Part shown: piece by piece, positions 13,411-25,700 of the stretch
Numbering within the stretch: the stretch's first letter is position 1
Layout of the letters: each line of letters begins with the position of its first letter
Source: Xiphophorus maculatus
Taxonomy: Eukaryota; Chordata; Actinopteri; Cyprinodontiformes; Poeciliidae
DNA length: 64,000 nt
Assembly (NCBI RefSeq): GCF_002775205.1
Contig: NC_036447.1
Location: 3,832,501-3,896,500 of the forward strand
Direction: 5' to 3'
The notes under the pieces: generated by a model
Databases searched by the model: none
Seen by the model: only the letters and a program-made list of their open reading frames with translations
What the model was told of the DNA's origin: nothing
Program-made: the position numbers and the translations under genes

Positions 13411-14417
13411 TAATGAGCGACCAGAAGCTAGGGGAGCACCGATTGCAGTTTTCCGGCCGATCACCAATCTATAAAAAGTTTGACCCGCTTATGATGATTT
13501 TGGCTGACACATAATTTTTTTGCCTGGAAAATGACTAAATACAGCAAGAAAGTTTCTAAGTTGTCTGTGTGTTAGTCAGCCCACTTTCACAGCAAAGTAA
13601 ACGCGGACAATAGTTGATTTCCAGACCTCTGCGGATAAGATTTGTGGAAAAGTATCAGACCGTGGTTGATTTTCCTAAATTAAGGAAATCTAAGTTGATG
13701 TACCTCTGCAACCTTACAAAACATATTCAGCTTTTTCATCATAGTATTTTTTTTAATATACCCAAATATGGAGGCAAAAACTTGGAACCTCATCCAGCCT
13801 TGTTTGAAATTCTTGCTGTTTTAAACTTTTCAGTTATTTCTCGGATTGTAAATACCGGAATGTTCAGGTGAATTGATGTTTTATTGTGTCAATTTCCTGA
13901 GTCACCAAGATCAACAAACACCTGCCTTAGTTAACAAAATGTTATTTTATCTTTCCCATGTTGCAGAGGAGCCATGCCATGTTTATGATGTTAAGGAGTA
14001 TGTTTTTATTTCTTTTTGATGTGGGAAAGTTTTCCACTCTGAAAGAAGTAATTATTGAATGAATTCTACATTGATGTGCAAGATTATGTAATCAAAAATA
14101 GATTTATTTGCAGGTTTCTTAGGCAGCTTCATTGGCTTTGACAATACTGTGTATTTCAAAATATTGCTGTTTCCCCACAGTTTGAATTCTTTGTAAACTC
14201 ATGGATGTTGGGAATGGGAGGCAAACACAGTTTACGCAAGAAGGAACAAAAACAATCTTTTAAAAAAAATCGAAATCAGGCTGTTGAATGTGCACAACAA
14301 GAGGCCTGCAAACATGTCTGTCATTTCGCTCCATGGTCTCCAGAGAAAAGCAGGCGAGATGCGGTCCCACAGGTTGATTTATCGCAACGTCACCAATAGG
14401 ATATAAAGTGCACTTAC

Positions 14418-14489
14418 GTAACGTCTCAACTTTTTTTCAGGAGGAGACTTTCGCAGCCAGCCTGAACACACCACCTCTCCCCCACTCAT
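14418..14489 (-). CDS. gab1: GAB1, first coding exon (partial gene)
   Basis: GRB2-associated binder 1 is a docking adaptor recruited to activated receptor tyrosine kinases; its N-terminal PH domain binds phosphoinositides. The minus strand from the ATG at 14489 encodes 24 residues, [20 protein letters not shown] then LRRY, almost identical to the start of vertebrate GAB1 as I remember it. The TAC codon is followed by a consensus donor GTAAGT (GT at 14417-14416). This matches the known GAB1 structure, in which exon 1 holds only the first strand of the PH domain and a very long intron follows. The exon ends in phase 0. The rest of the gene lies off the left edge. USP38 is the upstream neighbour on the same strand. 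The match is strong despite the short length. Confidence 0.9.
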
Positions 14490-14900
14490 CTCTTCTCCCT
14501 GCGCGCCGGACTCCCAGCGGTCGGTGGCCGTTTGGCTTCGCCTGATCTGGGGAGTGTCTCCGTCCGCCTGGAGTAAACAGAAGAAAAAAGAAGAAGCACA
14601 GTGGTGTGATGAAAACAGGAGAGGAAAGAAAAAAAAGTTAAAAACGAAGCACTTTTCTTGTCTGTGGGAGTCACACAGACGCGGTCAATCCGTCTTTCCA
14701 AAAAGTCGACTCACCGACAGAGAGCAGGGTAGTTTCTCAGAAATGAACACAACAGATTCCCACTAGTTGTAGTCAAATCCACGCACTGTTTCCCACGCTC
14801 GGAGCGGGCGCAGTCCTCCTCCGTGTCGCTTTTTAGACGAAGATAAACGCTAATCCGCGTACTTTGAAACGCTGAGGCGACAAAACAACAAGGAGTCTAG
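14490..14900 (-). promoter_or_regulatory. GAB1 5' UTR and likely promoter
   Basis: The 400 bases upstream of the GAB1 ATG are GC- and CpG-rich (for example GCGCGCCGGA at 14501-14510 and CGGAGCGGGCGCAG around 14800-14813), unlike their surroundings. No TATA box is obvious, which fits a CpG-type promoter. A consensus donor CTGTCG/GTGAGT on the minus strand (GT at 14714-14713) allows a spliced 5' UTR, but no convincing partner acceptor was seen. The true start site cannot be set from sequence alone. Confidence 0.55.
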
Positions 14901-15409
14901 TGAAGTTTTTCTGTTTGTTTGTTTTCTTAACTATAACGTTCCATGCTAATTCCATTCCACAGTGGAGCGAGAAATCCCAGTTGGCGAGGTCGGCTGCAAA
15001 CGTCCCACAGCGTACCGCTGCATAATGCTCGATTTAAAGCGACCTTTGGACGTAAACACAGAGCTTACACCGAGCTTCGCTAGCAGTTTACTCCCATGGT
15101 TCCTTAATTGTGATTGACAGTCGGGCTAAAGTGTGTCTTTTCCCTAAACTCAAGTCTCCACTAGAACATGACTGTGTTAAGCTAGCTGACACTAAAGCAA
15201 GAGAGCCCGGAAGTTTGAATGTCGTGCTTTCAAGATAAAAGCACATCGTCAAAGGGTTCGATTAATATTTCCCTTCTTTGTCAAACTGTGTTGGCTAATA
15301 TGAATCATCTAAGCAGCAAGTAATACAACAAAAGAAAGAAACTATTCAATACATAAACAAGGCTAAAGCAAAAATAACCATAACAATAGTAATAGGTAGA
15401 TATATTAAA

Positions 15410-15410
<1 letters not shown>

Positions 15411-15498
<88 letters not shown>
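15411..15498. repeat. (TA)n microsatellite
   Basis: About 86 bases of uninterrupted TA dinucleotide, preceded by AT-rich sequence and followed by TATTATAACCCGC. It is likely to be length-polymorphic and self-complementary. Confidence 0.97.
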
Positions 15499-15502
<4 letters not shown>

Positions 15503-15880
15503 CCCGCTTTTCCGGATTCATAATCAACATAAACAGGATATTAAAATTATTGCATGCTACAAACATTAGAGAAGTTTTATAATAGATCCAATTTTAGAGC
15601 TGGTCTTTTTTCTCCTGGTCTGCATTTCAATATACTGCACTGATGAAATTATGTTTTAGCATTAAAAAAGAAAACTGAATGACTTCCTAAGAGGTATTTA
15701 ACAGTAGAGACTCTTTTTTTATTTTGTACATGACTTCTTAACATCTGTTATTATTATTTTGGAAATCCCAATCGGAAGTTGCATTAAAGTCAAGCACTTT
15801 AACTTGACCTCGCTTTGAGATTTCTTCAGAGGACGAACTGGAGAGGCGGCAGCGTGCAAGGAAAACTGAAGACTTTAAAA

Positions 15881-16122
15881 ACTATGGGACATGTAGTTCA
15901 GTGACTGCCTGTATTCTGCCACCGCCGCTTGAGTCTATATCATGGGAAAACTTCTTTTTGGTAATTAGGGCACGAGGTAACAGAGACAAGTCAGCTTTGT
16001 GCGAAAACACAAAACGGGATCCGGATAGTTTAAAAAGAAACAAAGAATGGCCCAACCTCTCTGGCACAGCCTCAGGTGTACCAGCAGAACCTTGCACGTC
16101 TAAACTACAATATCCACAATGC
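15881..16122. promoter_or_regulatory. Pair of ZNF143/SBS-like motifs
   Basis: At 16104-16122 the plus strand reads ACTACAATATCCACAATGC, close to the long ZNF143 site as remembered (ACTACAATTCCCAGAATGC). At 15881-15899 the minus strand reads GAACTACATGTCCCATAGT, a second partial match. Such sites are usually found at promoters. They sit about 1.4-1.6 kb upstream of the GAB1 ATG in a CpG-containing stretch, so they could mark an upstream GAB1 promoter or a non-coding transcript. Function is inferred. Confidence 0.4.
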
Positions 16123-18779
16123 GGAGAGAAAAGCGCACGGTGACCCAGCGAGAACAATGCAATGATTGTTTTACTTTTGCAACATCTCTGTTGAAGTGAA
16201 CCGTTTTGAGCACAACAGTTTTCACAATGCACTTGTAAAGTGGCTGACATGCAATTTCAAATAAACAAATTGACTTATCGGATCTATTTAAATAGCTACT
16301 TAGGAAATGCAAAGGGTACAGACTAAAAATGTAACCAAATATTATTCCGTTTCAACCGAGTGAACAAAATGACTTGACTTATTTATAAATGATCCAGTCC
16401 ACTGCCAAAAGTCTGGTCCCGTCCCCTCTGACTGGTATCCAAGGAATGTTACTGGAATGCTATTGTTACAAGAACATCCACTGAAAGGACACAGCACTTC
16501 TTTAAATATTGTCATAATATAATATTGTGGTAAGCCTGAATAATAAGCACTTTTTGACACATCAGACATTCTGGTCAAATAAATGTATTTGACACAACAA
16601 CGTGGCTGTATTTTTGTAGCATCAACAACAAATTGATATAAAATATAAAAAAATAAATACAACTTTTTAACATCAAACGTGTCTATAAAAAAATGATGTA
16701 AAAGATTTATATAGCAGAAAACCGGTCATACAAAATGATCACAAAGAAAAACCAGACGGCCTTAACAGCACTACTGTCTGCAGAGATTCAAATAAGTCAA
16801 GTTTAATAAAGACAAAAGTGACACAAAACACTGAACATGTTAAGAAAACTGGCTGCAAACACAAACTGAATATTAAAATAAAGAAGTAGAAGTTCAGCTG
16901 AGACGCAAATATTTGTTTCTGTATTTGTTCTGGGAACAAAGCCTTGTGTAGAAGCTGTTTCTACACTGCAAGGGGGCTATGTTCTTGTGATTTCCCAGTT
17001 CCCTTTTTCAGTCCCCGCTTTGTCTTTACCCACTTCCATTTGTGCAAAATAGTTTTTGCAGCCAAAGCAAAAAAAAAAAAGAAACAAAAAAAAGAGCAGA
17101 GAATCCAGAGGCTTGTTTTGACAAATCACACAAATCACAGTTCTGTTTTTCTTCTCTGAGCAGCTTGTTAACACGTACGGTGGCTGATTAGAACCATTTC
17201 TAATCCATGCTTTTGACTCATCCTAAAATAAAAGCCAAAGTAAATCAAGTTTAGAAAATTTTCTTTAGATCAGCAAGAGGAGACTATAAAGCTGAAGACG
17301 CAACAGGAAAAAATGAGTAATAGTTTAAAGGTAATTCTACTCATGCATACTGGAAAGGTTTGGGAGATATTACGTTTTGACATGAGTTGAAGAAAAAAAG
17401 GGCCAAAGACAGAAAAACAAACAAAAAATAATTAACTTAGCTAAAACAAAATTGCCATGAGAAGTTGTTTTTTTATGGTTACAGATGTTTTTATGGTTGT
17501 TCTTACTGGTTTTGAGAAGAAATAATTTGTCTGCAAATGTTTTAATTAATTTATTTATGACAGTGTTAATTTAAACTTTTTTGTTGTGAATGTTGCCACT
17601 CTTGACCAGGACTCTCTTGTAAAATCTCAATGGGATTTTACTGGCAAAAGAGAGATTAAATAAGTAAATGAAAATAAAATTTTAAAAAAATATTGAGCTG
17701 AGTAATCACCTTTTCCTGCAATGTTTGTGGAGGAAGTCAGACACCAAGTTTTATGTTGTTGGCCATCTGTGTTGTAAAGCATGTAGAGGGAAGCATCATG
17801 CTGAGGGAAGGGTTTTCTGCTGCTAAGACAGCTTGGGTTTGGTTGAGATGGAATAAAAAACAACAAAAAATAAAGCATTTCATGCCAAAAAAAACATGTT
17901 AGGTGACCTGAACAGAATCTGAACCTGGGTCTTGACCTGCTTATCTATAAGACAACGAGTGTAATCTTCCCACTGTGCAAAGAAGCATCAGCTGGAGGTC
18001 TCAGAATACCCTGCAGGAATCATATATCCGTTCTGTTTGCTGGGAGCAGAGGGATGCCTGGTTTAATTATATTGTTTCAAATTATTTTCAGGTAGATAAT
18101 CTAAAATTATACAAAAATGCATGACTCATTCGTATATATACATTTTTATTGCATGAAACCTTTAAAACAACAAATGGCACACGCTGAAGAAATCCTAATT
18201 TTCTGAAAAACTTTCCATTCTGAGAAAAGGTTTGCAGCTTGTGATGCATCATAGAAGTAAGCAAAGTCCCAAAGCTGTGTTTAGAAGTAGAGGATAATAA
18301 AAAACACTTTATTACAGATCAGTTATTTTAGTTGTAGTTTTATAACACAGGAAATATTAGAAACACTGATCCCCCAATCAGGCATTTCAAAACATTTACA
18401 TATTTCAAAGTAAAAATGTGCATTTAAAAACAAGGAAACCTTTTAAATTTGAACTATACAGGTACTTGAGCTATATTGTCTATTATTCATGGAGGATATA
18501 CATGGACCGTATAAAAAGACAACTTTTTTTCTCACCGACATCAAATCAGACTAAACCGTTCCTCTTTTATTTTTGATATGTTTATATTATTTCCACTAAA
18601 ATTATCAAAATTAAGGATTTTTTTTAAATAACACTTTTAATGCTTTCTTTAAAGTAATACATTTACAGCTACTAAAATTGTTTTGCCTTTAAAGTTTGTG
18701 AAAGCTCAACATTTAAATTTACAATTGGTGAAATGAGTCCTGTACAGACATGGGACTGAATAGCCATTCAGAGAGAAAG

Positions 18780-19600
18780 AAGTCAATACCCTAAAAATAA
18801 CGTAAAAAGCCAGATTAAAGCCTACACATGCACTCAGGGGAAAGGACTTTAAATCTGGAAAAAACGCTTTTTTGATCAAATTAAGATGAAACTGTTAGCC
18901 ATAATAATCATCACTAGATTTGAAGGGGAAAAAAGGTCAGTAAAAGGAGTGTAGACGTGGCAGCATCATGTTTGGTGGGACTGGTGCAATTTACAAAATA
19001 GACACCAAGTTAAAACTCTGGATGCAAACAGGTTTTCCAAATGCTTAATTAGTTTCACAGTGACTAAAGGACAATAAATCAATGAATTGGAGACTGCATC
19101 TCCAATTCATCTCCAAGTTACAAAGAAAATATGCAGATGGAATTGGAAATGTGGGTGTGAGAACAAAATTTACCAAACCGATTCAGACAAGTTCTGACAG
19201 GAGAAATGGGCAAAAATTCCAGCAAACTATGGTGAGAAGTTTGTGGAAGGAAATCAAGAATGTTGGAACCAATCATATGGTTAAAAAAAGCACTTTTACC
19301 AATTACTGGTAATAGGTATACATCTTTGAATAAAGTAAAATATATTTTATTCATTATTCTGCAATTTAGCAATTAGGAAAAATTTGTAATCCTGACTGAC
19401 CTAGTAAAAAATCTATATAATTTAATGAAAAAAAAAAAAGTTGTCTTTTTATACTACTGTATATGTAAAGAGCTGGTTTCAGCTGCATTTAAAAATGTAT
19501 TCTCCTGGATTTAAAAGTAAGAAATATAAATCATTAGATGATTAAAAAATGAAAAAAAAATGTATCCATCTCTTTGGGTGTAAGAAAACCAATAATCAGA
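18780..19600 (+). mobile_element. Decayed Tc1-like (salmonid/SB-type) transposon 3' half
   Basis: The plus strand follows the 3' half of the salmonid Tc1 type: GCAGCATCATGTTTGGTGGG, ACTGGTGCAATTTACAAAAT, GACTAAAGGACAATAAATC, GAATTGGAGACTGC, GGAGAAATGGGCAAAAATTC, CAGCAAACTATGGTGAGAAG and TTTGTGGAAGG. At about 19389 AATCCTGACTGACCTAG resembles the 3' non-coding end. The longest transposase-like frame left is about 76 codons, so the element is dead. Its left boundary is uncertain. Confidence 0.85.
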
Positions 19601-19711
19601 GCCAGTTTCCTGATATTCAGTGTGTGAAAACATTTAAATTATAGCAGAGCTCTTCTTTTCTGTACAGTCAACCCCAGTTCATGTGGGTCTCCCTCTGAAT
19701 TTTATTTCATT

Positions 19712-22700
19712 TTAGAAGACCAGTCTGCTAATGGTGTTGAATCCTCCTCCTCCTCCTCCTCCTCCTCCTCCAGATGGGCCACAGCTCCCTGGTGGGTTGT
19801 TGTCATCTGAACCGTTTGGCCTGAATGAGCAGGAAGACGAAGACGCCTGAAGAGCCTGGGTCCGAGCGCTGAGTTCCTGCTCCTGTTGATCGCCAAGGAG
19901 ACAGACAAATATTTTACCAAGCTTAATTAAGTTTAAAACGCACCCTGGAAATACAGACAAATAAACTCTTTAAGAAACAGTGAAAGCCTTCCAAAGGACA
20001 TCGCGTTGTGATAGCTCCCTCTAGAGGAGCATCGAAGTTATTTACACAAACGCAGTAGAGTTTCAGTTTAACACACCACAGCTCAGTGAGTTGTGAAATT
20101 ACACCTCACATCTTTGAGTAGAAGAGTCTGAATTTCACTCGAGTACCAGAATACATAAATCAATCTAGTCTGTGGCTCAGTTGCTGTTTGCTACGTTCCA
20201 CCTGGATTAATCCTCCACTTTAATGATAAAATCTTACTTGCGAAGAGAAGCGGAAATGATGTTTTAAATCGATTGTGTGTTGAAAATGAAAAGTAAGCAG
20301 TTGTTCCAAATACATGCCCACAAACTTCTAAATCAGTGGTAAGCATAATTACAGCTCACTTCACACTTACACTTTCTTGCAAATGTAATCAAACTCCGCA
20401 AGCTTTTTTTCTCCCACATTTTCTCACTTTGCATCATAAAGCAGTGCAAAGTTATGAAGTGGAAGATAAATGACCCGTTTTCAGTTTCTCTTTACATATA
20501 CAAGTCTGATGAGTGTGGGATGGATTCCAATTCAAACCACATTTTCACAGATTCCCCCTCAATCTTCCCTATTTATTCTGGCTAAGCATGTGCTGCCACT
20601 TAAGAAAGAGCATGAACAAAAGCGTAAGTGTGTACATGTGCAAAGATGATGGAGGCAAACATAAAAAAAATTAAATATGTAGTGGCAGCAAAGGAGGTGT
20701 GTTTATTTGGAAGCACCAAATATAAAATACACGCAAATTCTGGAAAACGTGCAAAACTTCCCGTATCCTTTATGCTTTGATTTGATCAACAAAACAAAAT
20801 CCCAGGGTTGGGCAATAAATCAACACCATTATATATCGCGATATACATGTGATCAGTACCAATAGAAATATGTCAGATAGAATGTTCAGTAATTTCACTA
20901 AACTCTGATCCAGAACTGCACAGCATTCTGGGAGATGTAATTGTAATAAAGGCTTTAGCTGCTAGCCATGCTAACCTTTCAGGGGTTGTTGACATCAACT
21001 GACTCACTCACTCTGTTGTTACCTAGCAATAACTTGTTGAGTAACTTGCATAGGAGCAGTTTCAGGTATCGCCACTGTGCCTCATAACCGCTTAAAAAAA
21101 AAAACAATGGCGTGCAGTGAAGGGAGAAAATGAGTCCAACAGCTCGAAAGGAAACTGTGGATAAAACAGGAAAGGTCACGTCACAGGTTTGGCAGCATTT
21201 CAGATACTTAAAACAACAAAACTAATTGACAATTATTGGTATCTTCAATTATGTGGTGATAGGTTTTTCAGTCATGTTGCCCAACTCTACAAAATTCCTA
21301 TAAAATAGGTCAAAATGTGTGTTTGCAACTGGGGCTGTTGCAAATGATTATTGATAGTATTGTGACGATTAATCGAGCTATTGAATAAAAAATTGTCCTG
21401 TTCTGTAAAAGCTAGTAAAAGAAATATATGAAAGAGAACTGCTAGTAAAAAACAGTTTCTTTTAATAAGAAAACTTACTATGGAAAATGCCAAATGTTTC
21501 AAGTCATTTTTAGTCTCAAGTTTTATGTATGAAAAAACTGTTTTATAAAGTGCAAAAACAGATGAGAAATAAAACATTTCAAATTAATCTTTAAAAATTA
21601 AAAAACTAACTTAAACCAAGGAATTAGTAACAAATGCCTTGTATTTTACACTTCACTTTTAGTCTCAAGTTTGAAGTATAAAAAAACTTTTACAAAACAA
21701 GTTTCTCTCTAGATCACTTTTGATCAGCAAGTAGCTACATGCATTTCCTTGCACATGTATCACATGCCCGATTCTACTAACAATCACAGATAAGTTAAGA
21801 TAAGTTTGTTTTATTCTTAGGGAACATAAATGTCAACAGTCAGCAGGCACAAGTGAGCTCAATGCATGTAATGGATGTTTCCTGCTGAGATATTGGAGGG
21901 TGGAGCATTGAGGCTCTGCTTTGTGAAACACCAATTCCATTTTGCAGTAAACGTACTGAGCTGTGTGTTCGTTTCCATTTAGTTTAAAGTGATCCGACAT
22001 TTTGTGTCTCCCTCAGCGGCGCTTCTTTCTGACCCTCGCCTTCTCCTTCCATAGCTGCTATTAGCACTTAGGATTCGTCAACAACTTATTGCCAGAAGTG
22101 AGAGTGATGCGCAACACAAATATTGGAATGCAGTACGCGGAATAACAAAACATAATTTATAGCTGCAGTACATAACTTTTATAAATGTTTTTATATATGT
22201 TTTATATATCTGTAAAAACTATCACCATGTAGTGGCATCATTAAATGACATAAATAATCTGAAAAGGTCAAGCTCCTCCACTTCCTCCCTGTGCTGCTAC
22301 TGCCATTTGAAGAAAAACAACCTCTCAGAGCCAGTGCTGTCAATCAACCTCATGAACATGTTGCTAAATGTGCTGATGGAGGAGAAACAACTTACAGTTA
22401 CAGAAAAACCATTTATCCGCCGTCATCGTTGGTCATGATAACTAGGTCTTAGCATTCATGACAGGGAGAAGCTGTATCGTAGCAGACAGCAATGGTGCAC
22501 AAATGGGTCTGATTAACAATGATAAGACCCTCCTGGCTCTGGAGGAGGGTCCAGAACCAGGTTTTAATTTTTTTCCACAGATTATCTGTCTCATTCCATA
22601 CTTACAAATATGTACAAAACTTATTTTATAAAAGTTACATACTGCAGCTTTGACAAAACCTTGAGGTAGATAATTTCCCCTGAGGAATTTCAAAATTTCA

Positions 22701-25700
22701 ATCATTTGATGAATCCTAACAGCCCTAGTTGCAACTTTGCAAATGCACTGCACAGTAATGCAAATCTGTGAGAATTACCTGCAAATACAGCTTATTGTCT
22801 TTGATGATAGCATCCAGCAGCTCTTTCTGCAGGGGAGGCTCGGCACTCAGTCTCATTCCATTTGCCATTTGTCCCTCATTTCCATTCAACGCTGGCAGCT
22901 CCTGTTTCCTGTACATGAGCACATAGGCTGTGTCTTTGGGGAAGCGATTGGTGATGTTTTGTACTGACTGTAGGGAAGTGTATGTCACTCTGCTGTCATT
23001 GAACAGGAGCCAGTCCCTCGCCTCCAGGCCCACGTTGGGTAATGAGTCGCCTTGTTCTGATTTGCAGAGGCTACAAGCGGCCTGGTCACTCGCTAAATCC
23101 TGTTTGACAGAAGAGAAACCCGCTGGATGCTGCGTCCCATCCGCTCCGTTGATGTTTCGTCCGTAGGAGTAGTAGTGGCCACTCTCCGAGGAAACCCCAG
23201 AATGCACCACAACAGAGCTGAGCATATAGGGCACTGATTGGACTGAAGTCTCTCTTCCTCTTGTCATCTTCTCAGCTTCATCTAACCTTAACTTCCTCTC
23301 TTCCTCCTCTTCTCCTTGTGATGGTTTAAGTTTCTTAGCCAGGTTCTCGCTGCTTTCCGGAGAATCAACTTGCAAAGGAGACGAAGAGGCGGAGGACCAC
23401 TGCACTGGCGTCGCAGAGGCATGGACAGGAAGTCTCAGAGCTGGCGGGATGATGACGTTATCTAGGATCTTCTTGCGGATGTGGCTTTTGGCATCGTAAG
23501 AGAATCGGAGCAACGTGAGGATGAGGTATTCAGGCGCGGAAACCACCTTCATGGTCCTCTCAGCTCGTTGGAGGGAAACACACTTCTCGCAAAAGTACGC
23601 GTTGTCTTCGTCCAGGATTTCAGGAGCCAGAAAATAGTTCACCAGGTCAGGCACAGACAGAGGGGGTTCGTTCGTCACTGGCTCATACTGAACATTAGTA
23701 GCTAGATTGCTTGATTCAGGAGCTTCGCTGCCACCATTGACAGATCCCTGACAGAGCACCTTGCCTTCCTCTGTAGGTCTCTCTGATTTGGGACTGCCCT
23801 GAGAGGAAGAAGACGGACAAAAGGCCAAAGACAAGTCTGTAAAAGGCTCTTCTTTCTCGGAGATGCTGTTACACTGCATGCACCGAATGCCTGTGATCAG
23901 CTTTCCACCAAACATCCGCTCTATCAAAGTCCTTCCATCATTTGCACATCGGTTCTCTGCTTCAACCAAATGGCAATCCTTGCAGTCTTCAGAAGTTGTT
24001 GGGCTTATTGGGTCTCTGCTAATGGGATCAACCAGGGAGGCTACTGTTGGCTTGGCTGATTGCAGAACGTGAAGCGTTTTCTCCTCTTCGTGCAACCTTA
24101 AAAATACAAGTACACTTGGCATTAGCAGAGGTGGGTAGAGTAGCCAAAGATTATAGACAAATGAGTAGCTGTATTTCAACATATTTTTACTCAAGTAAGA
24201 GTAAAAAAAGTATTTTGTAAAACTCAAGTACTGAGTAACCGATCAAAAGGTCCCATTGTGCTACAAAATGGTACTATCAAGAATATGTGCTACTGGAGAT
24301 TCTTCCTGCCTGCAGCATCGCCATCATCAATAAATCTTTTAAGATATTTGGATTATATGAGTTACAAAATTTACTTTCCCTTTTGGAAAAATAAAGCATT
24401 TTTGAATTGAATGAAATCACATAAACAAGGGGAAGTTTGTGGTTGTAATGCAGGACAAGTTCAAGGTGTATGAAAACAATGCATGTTTCCACAATTAGCG
24501 TCGCATCGTTGCTATTTTAATTGGCTTTAAGCAAAAATAAAACTACAGGAACAGCTGAGCATAAGGAGGAGCGCTGCAGACTCACTGTACCTTTCTAGAA
24601 GGAATCTGAGATACTCTGAACAGTCCTGCTGTGAGCCCACGTTGAACCAGGGAGGACGAGACACTTCCAAGAAGTTCCTGGGAGCGTACGCTGCCCTCTG
24701 TAGGCCAAAGCACACATCCACAACTCATGTTGACATCCACTAACTTCACACATATTTCATTAGTCAAGACATAACAGACCTGTGTGTGTGCCAGGAAAGC
24801 AAAAAGGAGCTGGAGTCTCTTCATTACTGTGTTGGAGCCATTTAGATGTAAAGACAAAACGTGCCTCCTGAAACTGAGAGCAAAAACTCAGGTTCAATTC
24901 TTCACATTCTCAGCTTTGACATGTGTGTTGGTATGACTGAGTGCCTCACTCTGTTGCCATAAAAAGGGTCTGGATGATGCTGTTCATGTAGCAGGTGTTC
25001 CCCAGGTTGATCAGACCTGTCCTTCCTGTCTCAGACTTCCCAGCCGGCCTCAATAAACCAGAAGCAAACGAATTGGACTGGGATGTCCAGGCACTTTGAT
25101 TCAACACCAACTTGATCTTTTCTTCTGAAGGTTTTGGGAAATCCTGGAAAGAGAATACGGAATAATTAATGCAGATGTGTCTGAAGGCTGGCCTTATTTA
25201 CAGAGCAGTCTTTTTTGATTTGAATTAACTCAGAAAATACCAACATAAACATCAGTTCTTCACCTTTATGGCTTCCAATATGTGGTCGTAGAGGTCAGGG
25301 AAGCCAGAGTACTGGTACATCATGCAGTGTATAAGCTCAGTGAATTGGAGCAGGAAAGTTTGACTGGTGGGGAGACCGTCTGTGTTTAGAGTCTGAACTA
25401 GAGAGCGCACGTGTGGAACAACCTGAAAGGGAAAAAACAGGAAATTAGGAAATAAAAACAATAAATTATGGACGATAAAGCTAAAATTTTCCCATCAAAC
25501 GAGCAGCATGGTCAGCCAGGAAAGAGATGAACATCAGGACCTCCACAGACAGTTCAGCTGATCATTTCACGTTTTTTAGGTTTTAATTAAATTGGTTCAC
25601 GGGCCACTGCTTGGCATTTAAAATGCTTTGCAGATCATTACTGAGGAGGGTCTGTGTGGCCTCGAAGTAATTTAAGCAAGAACAGAAGGAAAATGAGAGA

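Larger units (their letters stand above)
1..14417 (-). other. GAB1 intron 1 (partial)
   Basis: This stretch lies directly downstream (minus strand) of the GAB1 exon 1 donor, and no exon encoding the rest of the PH domain was found in it. Exon 2 must therefore lie left of the window. A very long first intron is usual for GAB1. The interval is AT-rich and holds a TG microsatellite, two MITEs, two Tc1 relics and two GC-richer islands, each listed separately. The exon-like segment at 109-266 does not match GAB1. The remaining sequence (about 300-2000, 3400-4380, 5350-6970, 9130-12700 and 13420-14400) shows no coding sequence I can support. Confidence 0.75.
14900..19711. other. Spacer between GAB1 promoter and USP38 3' end
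   Basis: No protein-coding exon could be supported. The spacer contains the TA microsatellite (15411-15498), two ZNF143-like motifs around a CpG-containing stretch (15800-16150), a short Tc1-like scrap near 17785-17835 (AAGCATCATGCTGAGGGAAG) and the Tc1 relic at 18780-19600. Stretches 16300-17690 and 17880-18770 are AT-rich unique-looking sequence with nothing I can name. Confidence 0.6.

Noticed and set aside
15882..16250. 122-codon minus-strand frame upstream of GAB1
   Set aside because: The product is unrecognisable and has no splice link to GAB1. The region is better read as possible promoter sequence.
22442..22753. 103-codon minus-strand frame
   Set aside because: It is contained almost wholly in a MITE in the last USP38 intron.
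22779..24227. USP38 exon extended upstream to the in-frame ATG at 24227
   Set aside because: The sequence before 24096 is intron with a repeat. The AAG acceptor at 24098-24097 restores the frame FLLER/LHEEEK.
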